From QFOX01 sp033763655 (GTDB lineage: Bacteria > Pseudomonadota > Alphaproteobacteria > Rickettsiales > UBA3002), in assembly GCA_033763655.1 (NCBI GenBank), contig JANRKD010000012.1, positions 28,704 through 92,703 of the forward strand: 64,000 nucleotides of DNA. Reading direction: 5' to 3'. Shown in pieces: positions 42,110 to 52,781 of the stretch. The notes under the pieces were generated by a model. That model did not search any database, had not been told where the DNA came from, and worked only from the letters and a program-made list of their open reading frames with translations. Both the position numbers and the translations under genes were made by a program. Position 1 is the first letter of the stretch. Every line of letters begins with the position of its first letter.

Positions 42110-44922
42110 TATGCAGCCTCCCTTTTTGCGCTAAGTTGCCGTGTCATTTCCGCCAGCAGCGCCTCGCGATCGGTTTTGAGAATAATCCCGTCGATACCGA
42201 CTTTCAGTGCGCGTTGCTTGAAAATATCGTTGACGGTCGAGGTAAAGGCGATAATCGGCACCCGGGCCATGCGCGGATCCAGCCGCAGGCGTTGCGCCAG
42301 CTCGAAACCATCCATCTCCGGCATCTCGATATCGGTGACGATGAGATCGAAATTGCCCTGCTGCGTCTGTGCGACCTCCAGCGCCTCGTAGGGGCTCGCC
42401 GCCTCGGAAACAACGTACCCCACATCCGACAGGAACGGCACAATCAGCTTGCGGAAGAACAGGCTGTCCTCGACCAGCAGCACCTTAAGCCCATTCACTT
42501 TCGGCGCGCTGTTGCCCAGATGGCTCAAATCATTGACCAGATCCTTGAGCAGATACCCGACATCCACCACATCCGTGGTTTTGCCCATAATCACGATGCT
42601 GCCGAGGAAATATTCCTCCGACGCCGTGATTTTAATCGCCAGTGGCGATTCCACAATGTCGGTAATCGAATCCACAATCAGCCCAATCGTGCGATTGTCG
42701 TAAGTGAACACCACCACATCGAACGAACCTTCGGTTGGAATCGCCATGTCGGGCAGGGTTTTGAGGCGCATCAGATCGCCCCGGTACTGCACCACATGGT
42801 CACGCCCCGAAAGCTCAACCGAGCTTGCCTCAATCACCTCCAGCCGCGACACCAGTTCGAGCGGCACCGCTTTGGGCGCTCCCGCACCTGCTTTGAAAAT
42901 GAGGAAGCTGGCCAGTTTTTCGCGGGTCGCCGCCGCCGCTTGCGCGTCTTCGTCTTCCTTCCCGGCGCCTTCGAGGTTGCCCAGCGATTTCGCCAACCCG
43001 TTCGGGTCGAGGATCATAATCACGCTGCCATCGCCCAGAATGGTGTTGCCGGAATAAACGTCGATATTACCGAGCACCGGACTGACCGGCTTAACCACGA
43101 TTTCTTCGGTATCGTAAATCTTATCGAGGATAATGCCAAAATCCGTCGCGCCGATGCGCAGTACCGCCACATAGGCATTCAGCGGCGATGCCGCGTCGCC
43201 GCCTTCGGCCTGCGCCTCCTGCTCCGCCGACAGGCCGAGCACGTCGCGCAGGTTAATCAGCGGCAGTAATTTATCCCGCAGGCGCAACACCCCGGACTCG
43301 TTGATATTCTCGACCTTATATTCCGACCCCTCGCCGACCCGCACCAGCTCCAGCACGTTGAGCTGCGGCACCGCAAACCGGTGGCCCGAGGTTTCCACCA
43401 GCAGCACCGAAACAATCGCCAGCGTCAGCGGGATTTTAATATGGAAGGTGGAGCCTTTGTTTTTGGCCGAGGACAGCGACACTGTTCCCCCGATTTTTTC
43501 GATGTTGGTGCGCACCACATCCATGCCCACACCGCGGCCAGAAACACTCGTCACCTTCTCGGCGGTCGAGAACCCGGCCTTAAAGACAAACTGCATAATC
43601 TGGTCGTCGGACATCTGATCGAGCTGCGCGTCGGTCGCCAGGTCTTTCTCGACGATTTTCTGTTTGATGCGCTCGATATTCAGGCCACGCCCGTCATCCT
43701 TAATCTCGATGATGATATGCCCGCCCTCGTGGAAGGCCGACAGCGTCACCGTGCCGACTTCAGGCTTGCCCACCGCCACGCGGTCGGCCGGCTGCTCAAG
43801 CCCGTGGTCGCACGAGTTGCGCACCATGTGGGTGAGTGGGTCCTTGATCATTTCCAGCAACTGGCGATCCAGCTCGGTGGCTTCCCCAATCATTTTCAGT
43901 TCGATTTTTTTATTCAGCTCCATCGACAAATCGCGAATCAGCCGCGGGAATTTCGACCACGCATTGCCAATCGGCTGCATGCGCGTTTTCATGACGCTTT
44001 CCTGCAGCTCGGTGGTAATCTGCGACAATTGCTGCAACGGGCCTTTCAGCTCGCGCTCCTCGCGGTGACGCACCACCTGCAGCAGCTGGTTGCGGGTGAG
44101 CACCAGCTCGCCCACCATCTGCATCAGGCTTTCCAGCACGTCGATATTGACGCGGATACTTTGCGCCGCCGCGTGGCTGCCGCCTTCTTTGGCGTCGGTA
44201 TCGAGCCCCTGCTTGATGGCCTTTTCCTTGGCCTGTTCCGAAATCGGCGGGCGCGCCGCCGGAGCAGCGGCGGCTTCCACCGGTGGGGCTTCCGCCGCCG
44301 GGGCCGTATCGGGCACCAGATAGGTATCGGGCGCGCGGGTGAAATCCATACCGCCTTCCAGTGTCGAGCTGGCGTTGGCGAAGGCGCGCTCAAGCTCGTC
44401 CATCGCGTCCTGCGAGGTTGAGGAGACAATTTTCATCTCCGCCGGCGAGAACATGCCGTCCACGCGCGGCTCTTCAAACTTCTCGACCGGTTTCGCCGCC
44501 TGCACGGGAGCAGCGGCGGCGGCGGCAGTCGTCACCACCGCACCGTTGGAATCGGCAAACTGGTTCAGGCGCTTGATGAGGTCCTGGTCTTCGCCGTCCG
44601 GCTCGCTGCCATTATCGGAAAGATACTCAATCAGGACTTTAATCCGGTCAATCGCCTCGAGCACAATCGAGATGGCATCGGGGGTGACCACGATTTCCCC
44701 ATCGCGGATTTTACCGAGGACATTCTCCCCCGCATGCGCCACCGACTCCAGCCGGGGCAGCCCAAGAAAGCCGCAGGTGCCTTTAATCGTATGCACCAGA
44801 CGGAAAATATTGCCAAGGATACCCTGATCGTTCGGGTTCTGTTCGAGTTTCACCAGTTCGAGATCGAGCACGGCCAGCGATTCCGACGTTTCCGTGATGA
44901 ATTCCCCAATTAAATCATCCAT
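42109..44922 (-). CDS. cheA: Hybrid chemotaxis histidine kinase CheA with receiver domain
   Basis: A 937-residue kinase. The HPt domain has its phosphorylated histidine H44 in RLVHTIKGTCGFLG. An Ala/Pro-rich linker and P2-like region follow, then dimerisation (SIRVNIDVLESLMQMVGELVLTRNQL), the HATPase domain (KDPLTHMVRNSCDHG, GRGVGMDVVRTNIEKIGG) and a CheW-like domain. A second CheW-like domain (DVVVFTYDNRTIGLIVDSITDIV) precedes a C-terminal receiver domain with VTDIEMPEMDGFEL. The start at 44922 (MDDLIGEF) is the family start. Fused receivers often act as a phosphate sink. It is the first gene of the che operon, with chpT 170 bases upstream. Confidence 0.95.
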   Translation of the reverse strand: MDDLIGEFITETSESLAVLDLELVKLEQNPNDQGILGNIFRLVHTIKGTCGFLGLPRLESVAHAGENVLGKIRDGEIVVTPDAISIVLEAIDRIKVLIEYLSDNGSEPDGEDQDLIKRLNQFADSNGAVVTTAAAAAAPVQAAKPVEKFEEPRVDGMFSPAEMKIVSSTSQDAMDELERAFANASSTLEGGMDFTRAPDTYLVPDTAPAAEAPPVEAAAAPAARPPISEQAKEKAIKQGLDTDAKEGGSHAAAQSIRVNIDVLESLMQMVGELVLTRNQLLQVVRHREERELKGPLQQLSQITTELQESVMKTRMQPIGNAWSKFPRLIRDLSMELNKKIELKMIGEATELDRQLLEMIKDPLTHMVRNSCDHGLEQPADRVAVGKPEVGTVTLSAFHEGGHIIIEIKDDGRGLNIERIKQKIVEKDLATDAQLDQMSDDQIMQFVFKAGFSTAEKVTSVSGRGVGMDVVRTNIEKIGGTVSLSSAKNKGSTFHIKIPLTLAIVSVLLVETSGHRFAVPQLNVLELVRVGEGSEYKVENINESGVLRLRDKLLPLINLRDVLGLSAEQEAQAEGGDAASPLNAYVAVLRIGATDFGIILDKIYDTEEIVVKPVSPVLGNIDVYSGNTILGDGSVIMILDPNGLAKSLGNLEGAGKEDEDAQAAAATREKLASFLIFKAGAGAPKAVPLELVSRLEVIEASSVELSGRDHVVQYRGDLMRLKTLPDMAIPTEGSFDVVVFTYDNRTIGLIVDSITDIVESPLAIKITASEEYFLGSIVIMGKTTDVVDVGYLLKDLVNDLSHLGNSAPKVNGLKVLLVEDSLFFRKLIVPFLSDVGYVVSEAASPYEALEVAQTQQGNFDLIVTDIEMPEMDGFELAQRLRLDPRMARVPIIAFTSTVNDIFKQRALKVGIDGIILKTDREALLAEMTRQLSAKREAA

Positions 44923-45091
44923 AAGCCCTGTTCCCTGTGCGAAGTGTGGCAAGCAAATATCCAGTCTTTTTCTAGACCATTTTAGTTCGCCCCATCATAC
45001 ACGCGAGAGGTGAAATTAAAAGCGCAATAACACAACCGTTCAGGCAGAATGCATTTTTATGAACATCTGTGGCGAAAAGAATCGGGGTCGA

Positions 45092-45760
45092 TCAGGAAGC
45101 GTTCGCCAACGCCAGATGAGGTTGCGTCAGGCGGAACGAGAGTGTGCCACCCTCGACCGCGAAGCGGATGCTGGCGTGCAACTCCTCGGCCAGTTGCGCA
45201 GCAAGGAAGGGCTGTGCGGTTTTCGGGGAAAGCGTCACCTCCTCGGCGCGGTCATTGAGGATTGCCGCCGTGTCGGAATCCAGCCGGATGGTTTCGCCCA
45301 CAATGGTAACGTCAATTTGCTTTTCGCCCTGCTCCGACTGGGCAACACGCACCGACAGCACCCCGCCACGAATGGCGCTCGCCCCGGCGATAATCAGCAG
45401 ATTGAGTAGCAGGCGCGACATTTTCTGGCTGATGGATACACCCGAAGCATCGGTATGGCTATCGGGCCAGTCGAGCTTCACCTTGGTGCCGGAGAAAAAA
45501 TCGAGGGCGATTTTTTTCTTATCCGAAAGCGAGGCCTCGCCCGACTCGCCAACGCGACCATAGGCCTGACGGTAGAATTGCAGGCGGTTGACCGCTTCAT
45601 GTGCGCTGGTCACAATCAGCTGCACTGCCTCGTTCTGCATGTCGAACCCCTCCTCATCGAGGAACTCGGCGCCGTTATTCACCGCCCCGATCGGGCCGGT
45701 CAAATCGTGGCACAGGCGGGTGGCAATCATCTCGGCCAGTCTGGTGTCATGGTGAATCAT
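45092..45760 (-). CDS. chpT: Histidine phosphotransferase ChpT
   Basis: A 222-residue ChpT protein. The dimerising helical hairpin has the phosphorylated histidine H18 in TRLCHDLTGPIGAVNNG, and a degenerate HATPase-like domain follows. ChpT relays phosphate from the hybrid kinase CckA to CtrA and CpdR. It lies upstream of cheA on the same strand, with a 170-base gap (44923-45091) in which I see no gene. Together with ctrA 6 kb away, this places both the relay and its target in the motility cluster. CckA is not in the window. Confidence 0.9.
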   Translation of the reverse strand: MIHHDTRLAEMIATRLCHDLTGPIGAVNNGAEFLDEEGFDMQNEAVQLIVTSAHEAVNRLQFYRQAYGRVGESGEASLSDKKKIALDFFSGTKVKLDWPDSHTDASGVSISQKMSRLLLNLLIIAGASAIRGGVLSVRVAQSEQGEKQIDVTIVGETIRLDSDTAAILNDRAEEVTLSPKTAQPFLAAQLAEELHASIRFAVEGGTLSFRLTQPHLALANAS

Positions 45761-45859
45761 GGGAAAGCTCCTTCGTGCCCCGTACCTAGCGTCTATTTTG
45801 GCGCCGTCATTGTAGCAGTCTTACATCCCGGATACTACGCTTCAACTCTAAAGAAATCG

Positions 45860-46438
45860 TTAAGCTTTGGGGAATAATTTCGCCTCGATGAGCGCGGCCA
45901 GCGCATGCAGCGCCACCATGTGCGCCTCCTGCACATGGGCGGTGATAAGCGAGGGAACTACCAGCACAAAATCCGCCGCGACGGGCGTGCCGCTGCGCAG
46001 CTTTTCGCCCGAAAAAAGCGCCGTCTTTACGCCGTTGGTGCGGGCGGTAGCCAGCGCACGCAGCACGTTGGGGCTGCGGCCCGACGTGCTCAGCGCAATC
46101 AGCACATCCCCCGCCTGCCCCAACGCCTCGACCTGCCGCGCGAAGACATAGTCATAGGCATAATCATTGGCGATGGCAGTCAGGATGCCCGTATCGGCAG
46201 AGAGCGCGATGGCAGGTAAGGCGCGGCGGTCATCGACAAAACGACCCACGAACTCGCCCGCAATATGCATCGCATCGCACGCGCTGCCCCCGTTACCACA
46301 GAAAAGCAGCTTGCGACCGCCCATGACCGCCTCGGCGCAGGTGGCGGCGAGGGCCTCGATGGCGGCATGTTCGGCGTGAAGGAAGCCATCGACTGCGGCG
46401 CGGTGGTTCTCGGCAATGGATTGCAGCAACGGGTTCAT
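45860..46438 (-). CDS. gmhA: Sedoheptulose 7-phosphate isomerase
   Basis: A 192-residue SIS-domain isomerase that makes D-glycero-D-manno-heptose 7-phosphate, the first step of ADP-heptose synthesis. Motifs are LLFCGNGGSACDAMHIAGEFVGRF near residue 44, ALSADTGILTAIANDYAYDYVFARQVEALG near 77, and the STSGRSPNVLRAL phosphate site near 117. It overlaps rpe, upstream on the minus strand, by 4 bases. rpe supplies pentose-phosphate intermediates and gmhB is at 27693-28241. Confidence 0.93.
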   Translation of the reverse strand: MNPLLQSIAENHRAAVDGFLHAEHAAIEALAATCAEAVMGGRKLLFCGNGGSACDAMHIAGEFVGRFVDDRRALPAIALSADTGILTAIANDYAYDYVFARQVEALGQAGDVLIALSTSGRSPNVLRALATARTNGVKTALFSGEKLRSGTPVAADFVLVVPSLITAHVQEAHMVALHALAALIEAKLFPKA

Positions 46439-47091
46439 GCGCGCAGCGCCTCGATATTCTTGGCGTAATCCGCCGCGTTGCCGGTGAAAACGGCACTGCC
46501 GGCCACCAGCACATTGGCGCCCGCCGCCACCACCTGCCGGGCGGTCTGCGGGGTGATGCCGCCATCCACCTCCAGCAGAATATCGCGCCCCGAGGCGGCA
46601 ATCATCGCCCGCACCGCCTGAATTTTCCGTAGCTGGCTGGGGAGGAAACTTTGCCCGCCGAAACCGGGGTTGACCGTCATCAGCAGGATTAAATCGACCT
46701 CGCCCATCACATACTGCAACGCCGATTCATGCGTCGAAGGGCAGAGCGCCACCCCCGCCTTTTTACCCAGCGCCTTGATGCTGGCCACCGCACGGTCGAG
46801 ATGCGGCGTCGCCTCGGCATGCACGGTAATAATGTCGGCCCCCGCTTTTGCAAATTCAGGAATCAGCGCCAGCGCCGAAATCATCAGGTGCACATCAAGC
46901 GGCAATGCCGTATGCGGGCGAATGGCCGCCACCACACTTGCTCCCATCGTCAGGTTGGGCACGAAATGGCCGTCCATCACATCGACATGCACGAGGTCGG
47001 CACCGGCATTGCTAATGGCCACCACTTCCTCTCCCAACCGCGCGAAATCGGCGGAAAGGATGGAAGGTGCAATCTGAATTGTATGTGCCAT
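46435..47091 (-). CDS. rpe: Ribulose-phosphate 3-epimerase
   Basis: A 218-residue TIM-barrel epimerase interconverting ribulose 5-phosphate and xylulose 5-phosphate. Motifs are IAPSILSADFARLGEEV near residue 7, DLVHVDVMDGHFVPNLTMG near 32, LDVHLMI near 64, LMTVNPGFGGQSFLPSQLRKI near 138, and the phosphate-binding EVDGGITPQTAR near 173. It is coupled to gmhA downstream by a 4-base overlap and lies 48 bases after rsmB. Confidence 0.96.
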   Translation of the reverse strand: MAHTIQIAPSILSADFARLGEEVVAISNAGADLVHVDVMDGHFVPNLTMGASVVAAIRPHTALPLDVHLMISALALIPEFAKAGADIITVHAEATPHLDRAVASIKALGKKAGVALCPSTHESALQYVMGEVDLILLMTVNPGFGGQSFLPSQLRKIQAVRAMIAASGRDILLEVDGGITPQTARQVVAAGANVLVAGSAVFTGNAADYAKNIEALRA

Positions 47092-47139
47092 ATGCTACGG
47101 CCATAGCAGCGCAGGCAGGTAGCGACAATCAAAACTTAG

Positions 47140-48441
47140 CTAGCGCTTCGTAAAACATACCGCAAAAAATCCATCCATCCCGCCCTGCTCAGCGCACATG
47201 TCCGGTCGCGTCCGCAGATAGCCCTCAGATGTCAGGCAATGCGCCGGGACAGTGCTTGCCGCATCCCCCGTTGCCACCTGCGCATCCGCCTGCTGCTGGC
47301 CAAACCACGCTGCCTGCTGCTCGCCCTCCTCGGGTTCGAGCGAACACACGCAATAAACCATCCGCCCGCCCGGTTTGAGCCACCCCCAGACGCGGCTGAG
47401 CAGCGCACGCTGTAAGGCCACCATTTCGGCAATATGCTCGGGCGTAACCAACTGCACCACCTCCGGATGACGCCGCCAGGTGCCGGTTGCGCTACACGGC
47501 GCATCAAGCAGAATCACGTCATAGGCTCGATTAGGCTGCCACTCCAGCGCATCGGCCACCACCGTATTCGCCTGCATTCCCATGCGCGCCAGGTTCGCTT
47601 TCAGCCGCTTCATCCGCGCGGCGGAGCGATCCAGCGCGGTGACGAACGCCCCGGCCTGAATCAGCTGCATCGCCTTGCCGCCGGGCGCGGCGCAGACATC
47701 GAGCACCTGCCGCTCGCGCAGATCGCCTGCCATGCGCACAGGGTAACTCGCCGCCACATCCTGCACAAAAAACGCGCCCGTCTCGTAGCCCGGAAGCTGC
47801 TCGACCGGCGGGTGCTCGCCCACGAAACGCAGCATCTGCGCATCGAGGCGCACGGCCCCCTCCATCGGCTGCGCGCACTGAATATCGAGCGGCGCGCGCT
47901 GCGCCGCCACCTGCGCCATCGTCGCGACCGCTGCGACGCCATACGCCGCTTCCCAGCGCGTGCGCAGCCAGGGCGGCAGGTTACTTTCCGGTGCGGGCAA
48001 CTCCGGCTGGTCGCGGGCGATCTTTTGCAGCAACGCATTGACCAGCGCCGCGAACCCGGCATCCTTGCCCTTCTTCACCAGCATGACGGTTTCGTTGATG
48101 GCGGCATGCGCCGGCGTGTGCAGCAGCAGCAGTTGCACCACGCCAAGGCGCAGGGCGTTCATCACCTCGTGGCGCTTGGCAGGCAGCGGCTTTTCGAGAT
48201 AGCGGGCGAGTACCGTATCCACCTGCCCGAGATGCTGCAGGCTGGTCAACACCAACCGCATGACAAAACGCTGGTCAGCTTCCGCACCGGTGAGCGGGTG
48301 TTTGGCGAGCGCTTCATCGAGCGTCTGCCGTTGCCCGAGCACCTCGTTGAGCAAACGATGTGCCTGCACGCGCGCACCAATGGCGGCGGGCGGACGCGAG
48401 GGTTTTTTATGGCGCGGCATCGTGGAGGGTGTGGAGTTCAT
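47140..48441 (-). CDS. rsmB: 16S rRNA cytosine-C5 methyltransferase RsmB
   Basis: A 433-residue Fmu/Sun-family enzyme. An N-terminal NusB-like RNA-binding domain (about 25-150, HRLLNEVLGQRQTLDEAL) is followed by the methyltransferase with SAM motif VLDVCAAPGGKAMQLIQ near 245. The catalytic cysteines lie in LLDAPCSATGTWRRHPE near 313 and CVCSLEPEEGEQ near 362. It makes m5C967 in 16S rRNA. A DUF1674 gene is divergent from it, a conserved alphaproteobacterial neighbourhood. Confidence 0.95.
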   Translation of the reverse strand: MNSTPSTMPRHKKPSRPPAAIGARVQAHRLLNEVLGQRQTLDEALAKHPLTGAEADQRFVMRLVLTSLQHLGQVDTVLARYLEKPLPAKRHEVMNALRLGVVQLLLLHTPAHAAINETVMLVKKGKDAGFAALVNALLQKIARDQPELPAPESNLPPWLRTRWEAAYGVAAVATMAQVAAQRAPLDIQCAQPMEGAVRLDAQMLRFVGEHPPVEQLPGYETGAFFVQDVAASYPVRMAGDLRERQVLDVCAAPGGKAMQLIQAGAFVTALDRSAARMKRLKANLARMGMQANTVVADALEWQPNRAYDVILLDAPCSATGTWRRHPEVVQLVTPEHIAEMVALQRALLSRVWGWLKPGGRMVYCVCSLEPEEGEQQAAWFGQQQADAQVATGDAASTVPAHCLTSEGYLRTRPDMCAEQGGMDGFFAVCFTKR

Positions 48442-48505
48442 GGCTTGCTCATGCCAGTTAATCGGCGCGCTTGCAACCTCCGCCCCTGTGCACTACCTTT
48501 GAACC

Positions 48506-48691
48506 ATGCGCGACACCCCCACACCGATACCTGACCTGCCCGCCGCCGAGGCCACGCTTTCGACATCTGCCGATGCTGCGCAGGCGGGCACTGCCGCCAC
48601 GACCGAGGCCAAGCCCGCGCCGTCACCTGCACGGCTCGACCCCACCCGCTACGGCGATTGGGAGTTAAACGGCAAATGTGTGGATTTTTAA
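48506..48691 (+). CDS. DUF1674/SDHAF4-family succinate dehydrogenase assembly factor
   Basis: A 61-residue protein. An acidic and Ala/Pro-rich N-terminus is followed by the family's C-terminal signature LDPTRYGDWELNGKCVDF. In eukaryotes SDHAF4 chaperones the flavinylated SdhA subunit; the alphaproteobacterial DUF1674 protein is the presumed ancestor. It is transcribed away from rsmB from a short shared upstream region. The signature is strong despite the small size. Confidence 0.85.
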   Translation: MRDTPTPIPDLPAAEATLSTSADAAQAGTAATTEAKPAPSPARLDPTRYGDWELNGKCVDF

Positions 48692-49004
48692 GCCCGCCTG
48701 CCTCCCCTTCTCGCCCACGCCCTTCGCACCGCCCCTACGCGCCCGCGCCTGGCGCCATCAATCACGCGACGGGCCACCCGCCTCTTCCACTCCCACGGGC
48801 ACTCAACTTCCAACCGCATGAATTTCCTTTGATTTTAGCAGCAACCCTGACCGCGCTTTCCCCGCAAGCGCGACCTATTGACGCCCGCACAGAGGAGGCT
48901 CCGCCCCGCCGCATAGGCCTGCCCGACCGCTGGCAATAAAAAGTGCGCTTACCCTCTTGACGCCATGCGTCGATTCGCTTAAGCAGACGTCCTGTTTTTC
49001 GCGT
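48692..49004. other. Gene-free stretch before tRNA-Ala, with tRNA promoter candidate
   Basis: 313 bases with no convincing gene. A plausible tRNA promoter is TTGACG at 48957-48962 and TAAGCA at 48980-48985 (17-base spacing), ending about 20 bases before the tRNA. Nothing else is recognised. Confidence 0.4.
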
Positions 49005-50593
<1,589 letters not shown>

Positions 50594-50609
50594 GCGATGC
50601 CTCCATTTC

Positions 50610-50834
50610 TCAGGGATTAGAAAAGGTTACATCGTCAACGATAACAGGTGGCACCTCGCAATCAACGCTGCTTTTGTCTCTTTTGTTCAATAAAAGCAGC
50701 TGGTTAATGCCTAGATGATAATCATAGATATTATCCACGAGCATCCACACGGCATTCACTAATTCGAGCTTTTCCTCCTCGGTGAGATCGAACTGATCAA
50801 CATACTGCCGATAGGGAGAGAGATCTGTGATCAT
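50610..50834 (-). CDS. Small acidic hypothetical protein
   Basis: A 74-residue acidic protein (MITDLSPYRQYVDQFDLTEEEKLELVNAVWMLVDNIYDYHLG) that looks helical, with no cysteine pair or basic patch. The ATG at 50834 has a GGGGGATGAG stretch before it; an ATG 12 bases upstream is also possible. It lies 17 bases before the recombinase start on the same strand, so the two are probably co-transcribed. A role as recombination accessory factor is conceivable from position only. I do not recognise the family. Confidence 0.6.
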   Translation of the reverse strand: MITDLSPYRQYVDQFDLTEEEKLELVNAVWMLVDNIYDYHLGINQLLLLNKRDKSSVDCEVPPVIVDDVTFSNP

Positions 50835-50965
50835 CTCATCCCCCATTGCGTAAACACATCACTGGAGAAGAGATCGCTGTGCTAAATGAAGTGCTCCGAC
50901 GCACCTCTCGCGATCTTTCCATGTAACATACAGAAAATTGTTCACTGTGTTTAGTGCTAAGATGT

Positions 50966-51367
50966 TCAAACACGGGAAAGCCCTCCCTGTGCTGAATTTA
51001 GGCGCACGGCGATCATATAAACCGCTACACGATAGCGATAATGCAGCGTGGTACGGCAGTAGCCCAAACGCTTGGCAATCGGTTTCCACGGCACTCTGGC
51101 GGCACGCAGCCAAATCAGGCGGCGGTCGATTTCATCATCGAGGAAGAAAATCCACTGGATGGTTTCTTCCATTTCGGCAATCGCCTGCGCCGATGGTGGT
51201 CCGAGGCGAAGCGGCAGCTTATCAGCCTGAAGTTTCTCCGCTTCCGTGAGCATGACGGCTGGCCACTGTGTTTTGTAGCCCATCACCCGCACCGGCGGCA
51301 GGCGCTTCAGCGTGTACACTGCGCTTTCAAAACGCCTCACTACGTCAATCGCTGTCCACTGTTTCAT
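50966..51367 (-). CDS. HTH-like phage-type protein (DUF6362-like)
   Basis: A 133-residue basic protein. The C-terminal part (DDEIDRRLIWLRAARVPWKPIAKRLGYCRTTLHYRYRVAVYMIAVRLN) reads as a helix-turn-helix with an RRLIWLRA lead, a pattern seen in small proteins of alphaproteobacterial prophages. The N-terminus (MKQWTAIDVVRRFESAVYTLKRLP) is also common there. It overlaps the replication-like gene upstream by 4 bases. DNA binding is likely; the role is unknown. Confidence 0.65.
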   Translation of the reverse strand: MKQWTAIDVVRRFESAVYTLKRLPPVRVMGYKTQWPAVMLTEAEKLQADKLPLRLGPPSAQAIAEMEETIQWIFFLDDEIDRRLIWLRAARVPWKPIAKRLGYCRTTLHYRYRVAVYMIAVRLNSAQGGLSRV

Positions 51368-52548
51368 GGCTGCACCTCCCGCGTGGCCAGCGCCACGTCC
51401 GTAATGCGGTGCGATTGATAGCTATGCTCCGCCCACCAGAGTTTCAGGTGCGGCAGGTAGTGCGTGGTGAGCCACTCCCGCACAAAGCGGTTCGGGCAAG
51501 CGATGATCACGCAGGCGCCATCGCCCCTGACTTCCGCGCCGCGCACGGCGGTGCTGGATAGCCAGCTTTTGCAGGCAGCCTTGCCGAATTTGTCGGTGAA
51601 GCAGGCCAGCACATGATCCCAGCCTGATTGTAACAGCGGATCATTGCAGACCGGTGGTGGTGCTGGATGTTTGCCGCCGGAGAAGCCGCCTTCCAGAATC
51701 TTGGCCACATGATCGCTGGATTCCACTGCCCAGCTGAGATCAATCGTCCAGTTCTTGCCTGCAATCTTGCCGAGGCAAAACTCCGAAGCGCCGATGATCT
51801 CGCAGTAGTAGCGCCACGCTCTGATGTCTTGCTGGAAATCTTCCAGCCACCGCATGGTCATCTGTTCTTTGCGTTTGGGCGTCAGCTTTGCATTCTGCCC
51901 CGGTGTGAGCTTGCTCTGCACCTCTGCATTCCAGATGTCGAGCATCTGCTCTAAAATCTGTTTTCCACCGGTTGTCTGTTTTTCTCTCTCGCGCTCTCTC
52001 TTTTCTGCTCTCGCTCTGATTTTTTTATCTGAATTTGTTTTTTTATCTGCGTCTTTCTCTGCATCTGTTCTGGAATCTGAAGTTCTGTCCTCTGAATCTG
52101 TAATCTGCTTTCTGTTCTCTGTATCTGGTGCGGATTTGGCGTTTTTTGGTGATTCGGCGTGATGCTCCGTGACGGTGTGTGACGCTTCGTGATTCTCCGT
52201 GATGTCCTGTTTTTTGCCGTCGCGGTATTTCTGGGCGCGTTCCTTATCGCTGAGATACTGGCGCGTTTCCCAGCTTGTGACGCGGTTTTGCTCGTTGATC
52301 ATGCCCTTTTCGCGGAAGGTTTGTAGAATCCTCTCCACGATCTTCTGGTCAATATCCTGCACCACCGCGATCTGCTCGGAATCCACTTCCACCGTGCCGC
52401 GTTTCTTGTGGCGCGAGGCGGCATCCAGCACGCACAGCCATACCGTCACCACATGCGTCATCAGCTGCTCGCTACGCTTGGCAATCACCTTGAGTTTTGC
52501 GTCTTCCGGCATGCCGTGATACACCCTGTACCATTCGATGGATGTCAT
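51364..52548 (-). CDS. Replication-type protein with C-terminal DnaA N-domain-like region
   Basis: A 394-residue protein in three parts. The N-terminal winged-helix-like region (MTSIEWYRVYHGMPEDAKLKVIAKRS ... VQDIDQKIVERILQTFREKGMI) resembles phage replication proteins. A highly charged linker (about 110-190) is rich in Lys, Glu, Asp and Arg. The C-terminal region (WDHVLACFTDKFGKAACKSWLSS ... CVIIACPNRFVREWLTTHYLPHLKLWW) resembles domain I of DnaA. No AAA ATPase is present. The start at 52548 has an AGG site; an in-frame ATG at 52578 would overlap the upstream gene more. It may recruit the host helicase to an element origin. Confidence 0.7.
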   Translation of the reverse strand: MTSIEWYRVYHGMPEDAKLKVIAKRSEQLMTHVVTVWLCVLDAASRHKKRGTVEVDSEQIAVVQDIDQKIVERILQTFREKGMINEQNRVTSWETRQYLSDKERAQKYRDGKKQDITENHEASHTVTEHHAESPKNAKSAPDTENRKQITDSEDRTSDSRTDAEKDADKKTNSDKKIRARAEKREREREKQTTGGKQILEQMLDIWNAEVQSKLTPGQNAKLTPKRKEQMTMRWLEDFQQDIRAWRYYCEIIGASEFCLGKIAGKNWTIDLSWAVESSDHVAKILEGGFSGGKHPAPPPVCNDPLLQSGWDHVLACFTDKFGKAACKSWLSSTAVRGAEVRGDGACVIIACPNRFVREWLTTHYLPHLKLWWAEHSYQSHRITDVALATREVQP

Positions 52549-52555
52549 GGGGAAC

Positions 52556-52768
52556 CTATGCGCCGCTGGCATTGTCATTGCCTTGCGCTTTCAATTTTTT
52601 GGTGATGGCTGAGGTGAGCGCCCGGATCGCAGTCAGCGAGCGATGAAACTCTCGGTTGGCGAGTCTTCGGTAATGGATCAATTCATCCAGATCCATGTGG
52701 AGCAGCGCCTGCTCCGACAGGTGCATCAATTCTTCAAAGCGTGAGATGGGGGATCGTGAATCGTTCAT
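52556..52768 (-). CDS. Small hypothetical protein downstream of an operator-like palindrome
   Basis: A 70-residue protein (MNDSRSPISRFEELMHLSEQALLHMDLDELIHYRRLANREFHRSLTAIRALTSAITKKLKAQ), largely helical and rich in Leu, Arg and His, without recognised domain. The ATG at 52768 has a CGGAGG ribosome site; a GTG start at 52801 would read through the palindrome at 52782-52800 and is less likely. It ends 8 bases before the start of the replication-type gene, so it is the first gene of a leftward unit of at least three. Confidence 0.6.
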   Translation of the reverse strand: MNDSRSPISRFEELMHLSEQALLHMDLDELIHYRRLANREFHRSLTAIRALTSAITKKLKAQGNDNASGA

Positions 52769-52781
52769 GGTGTGCCTCCGT

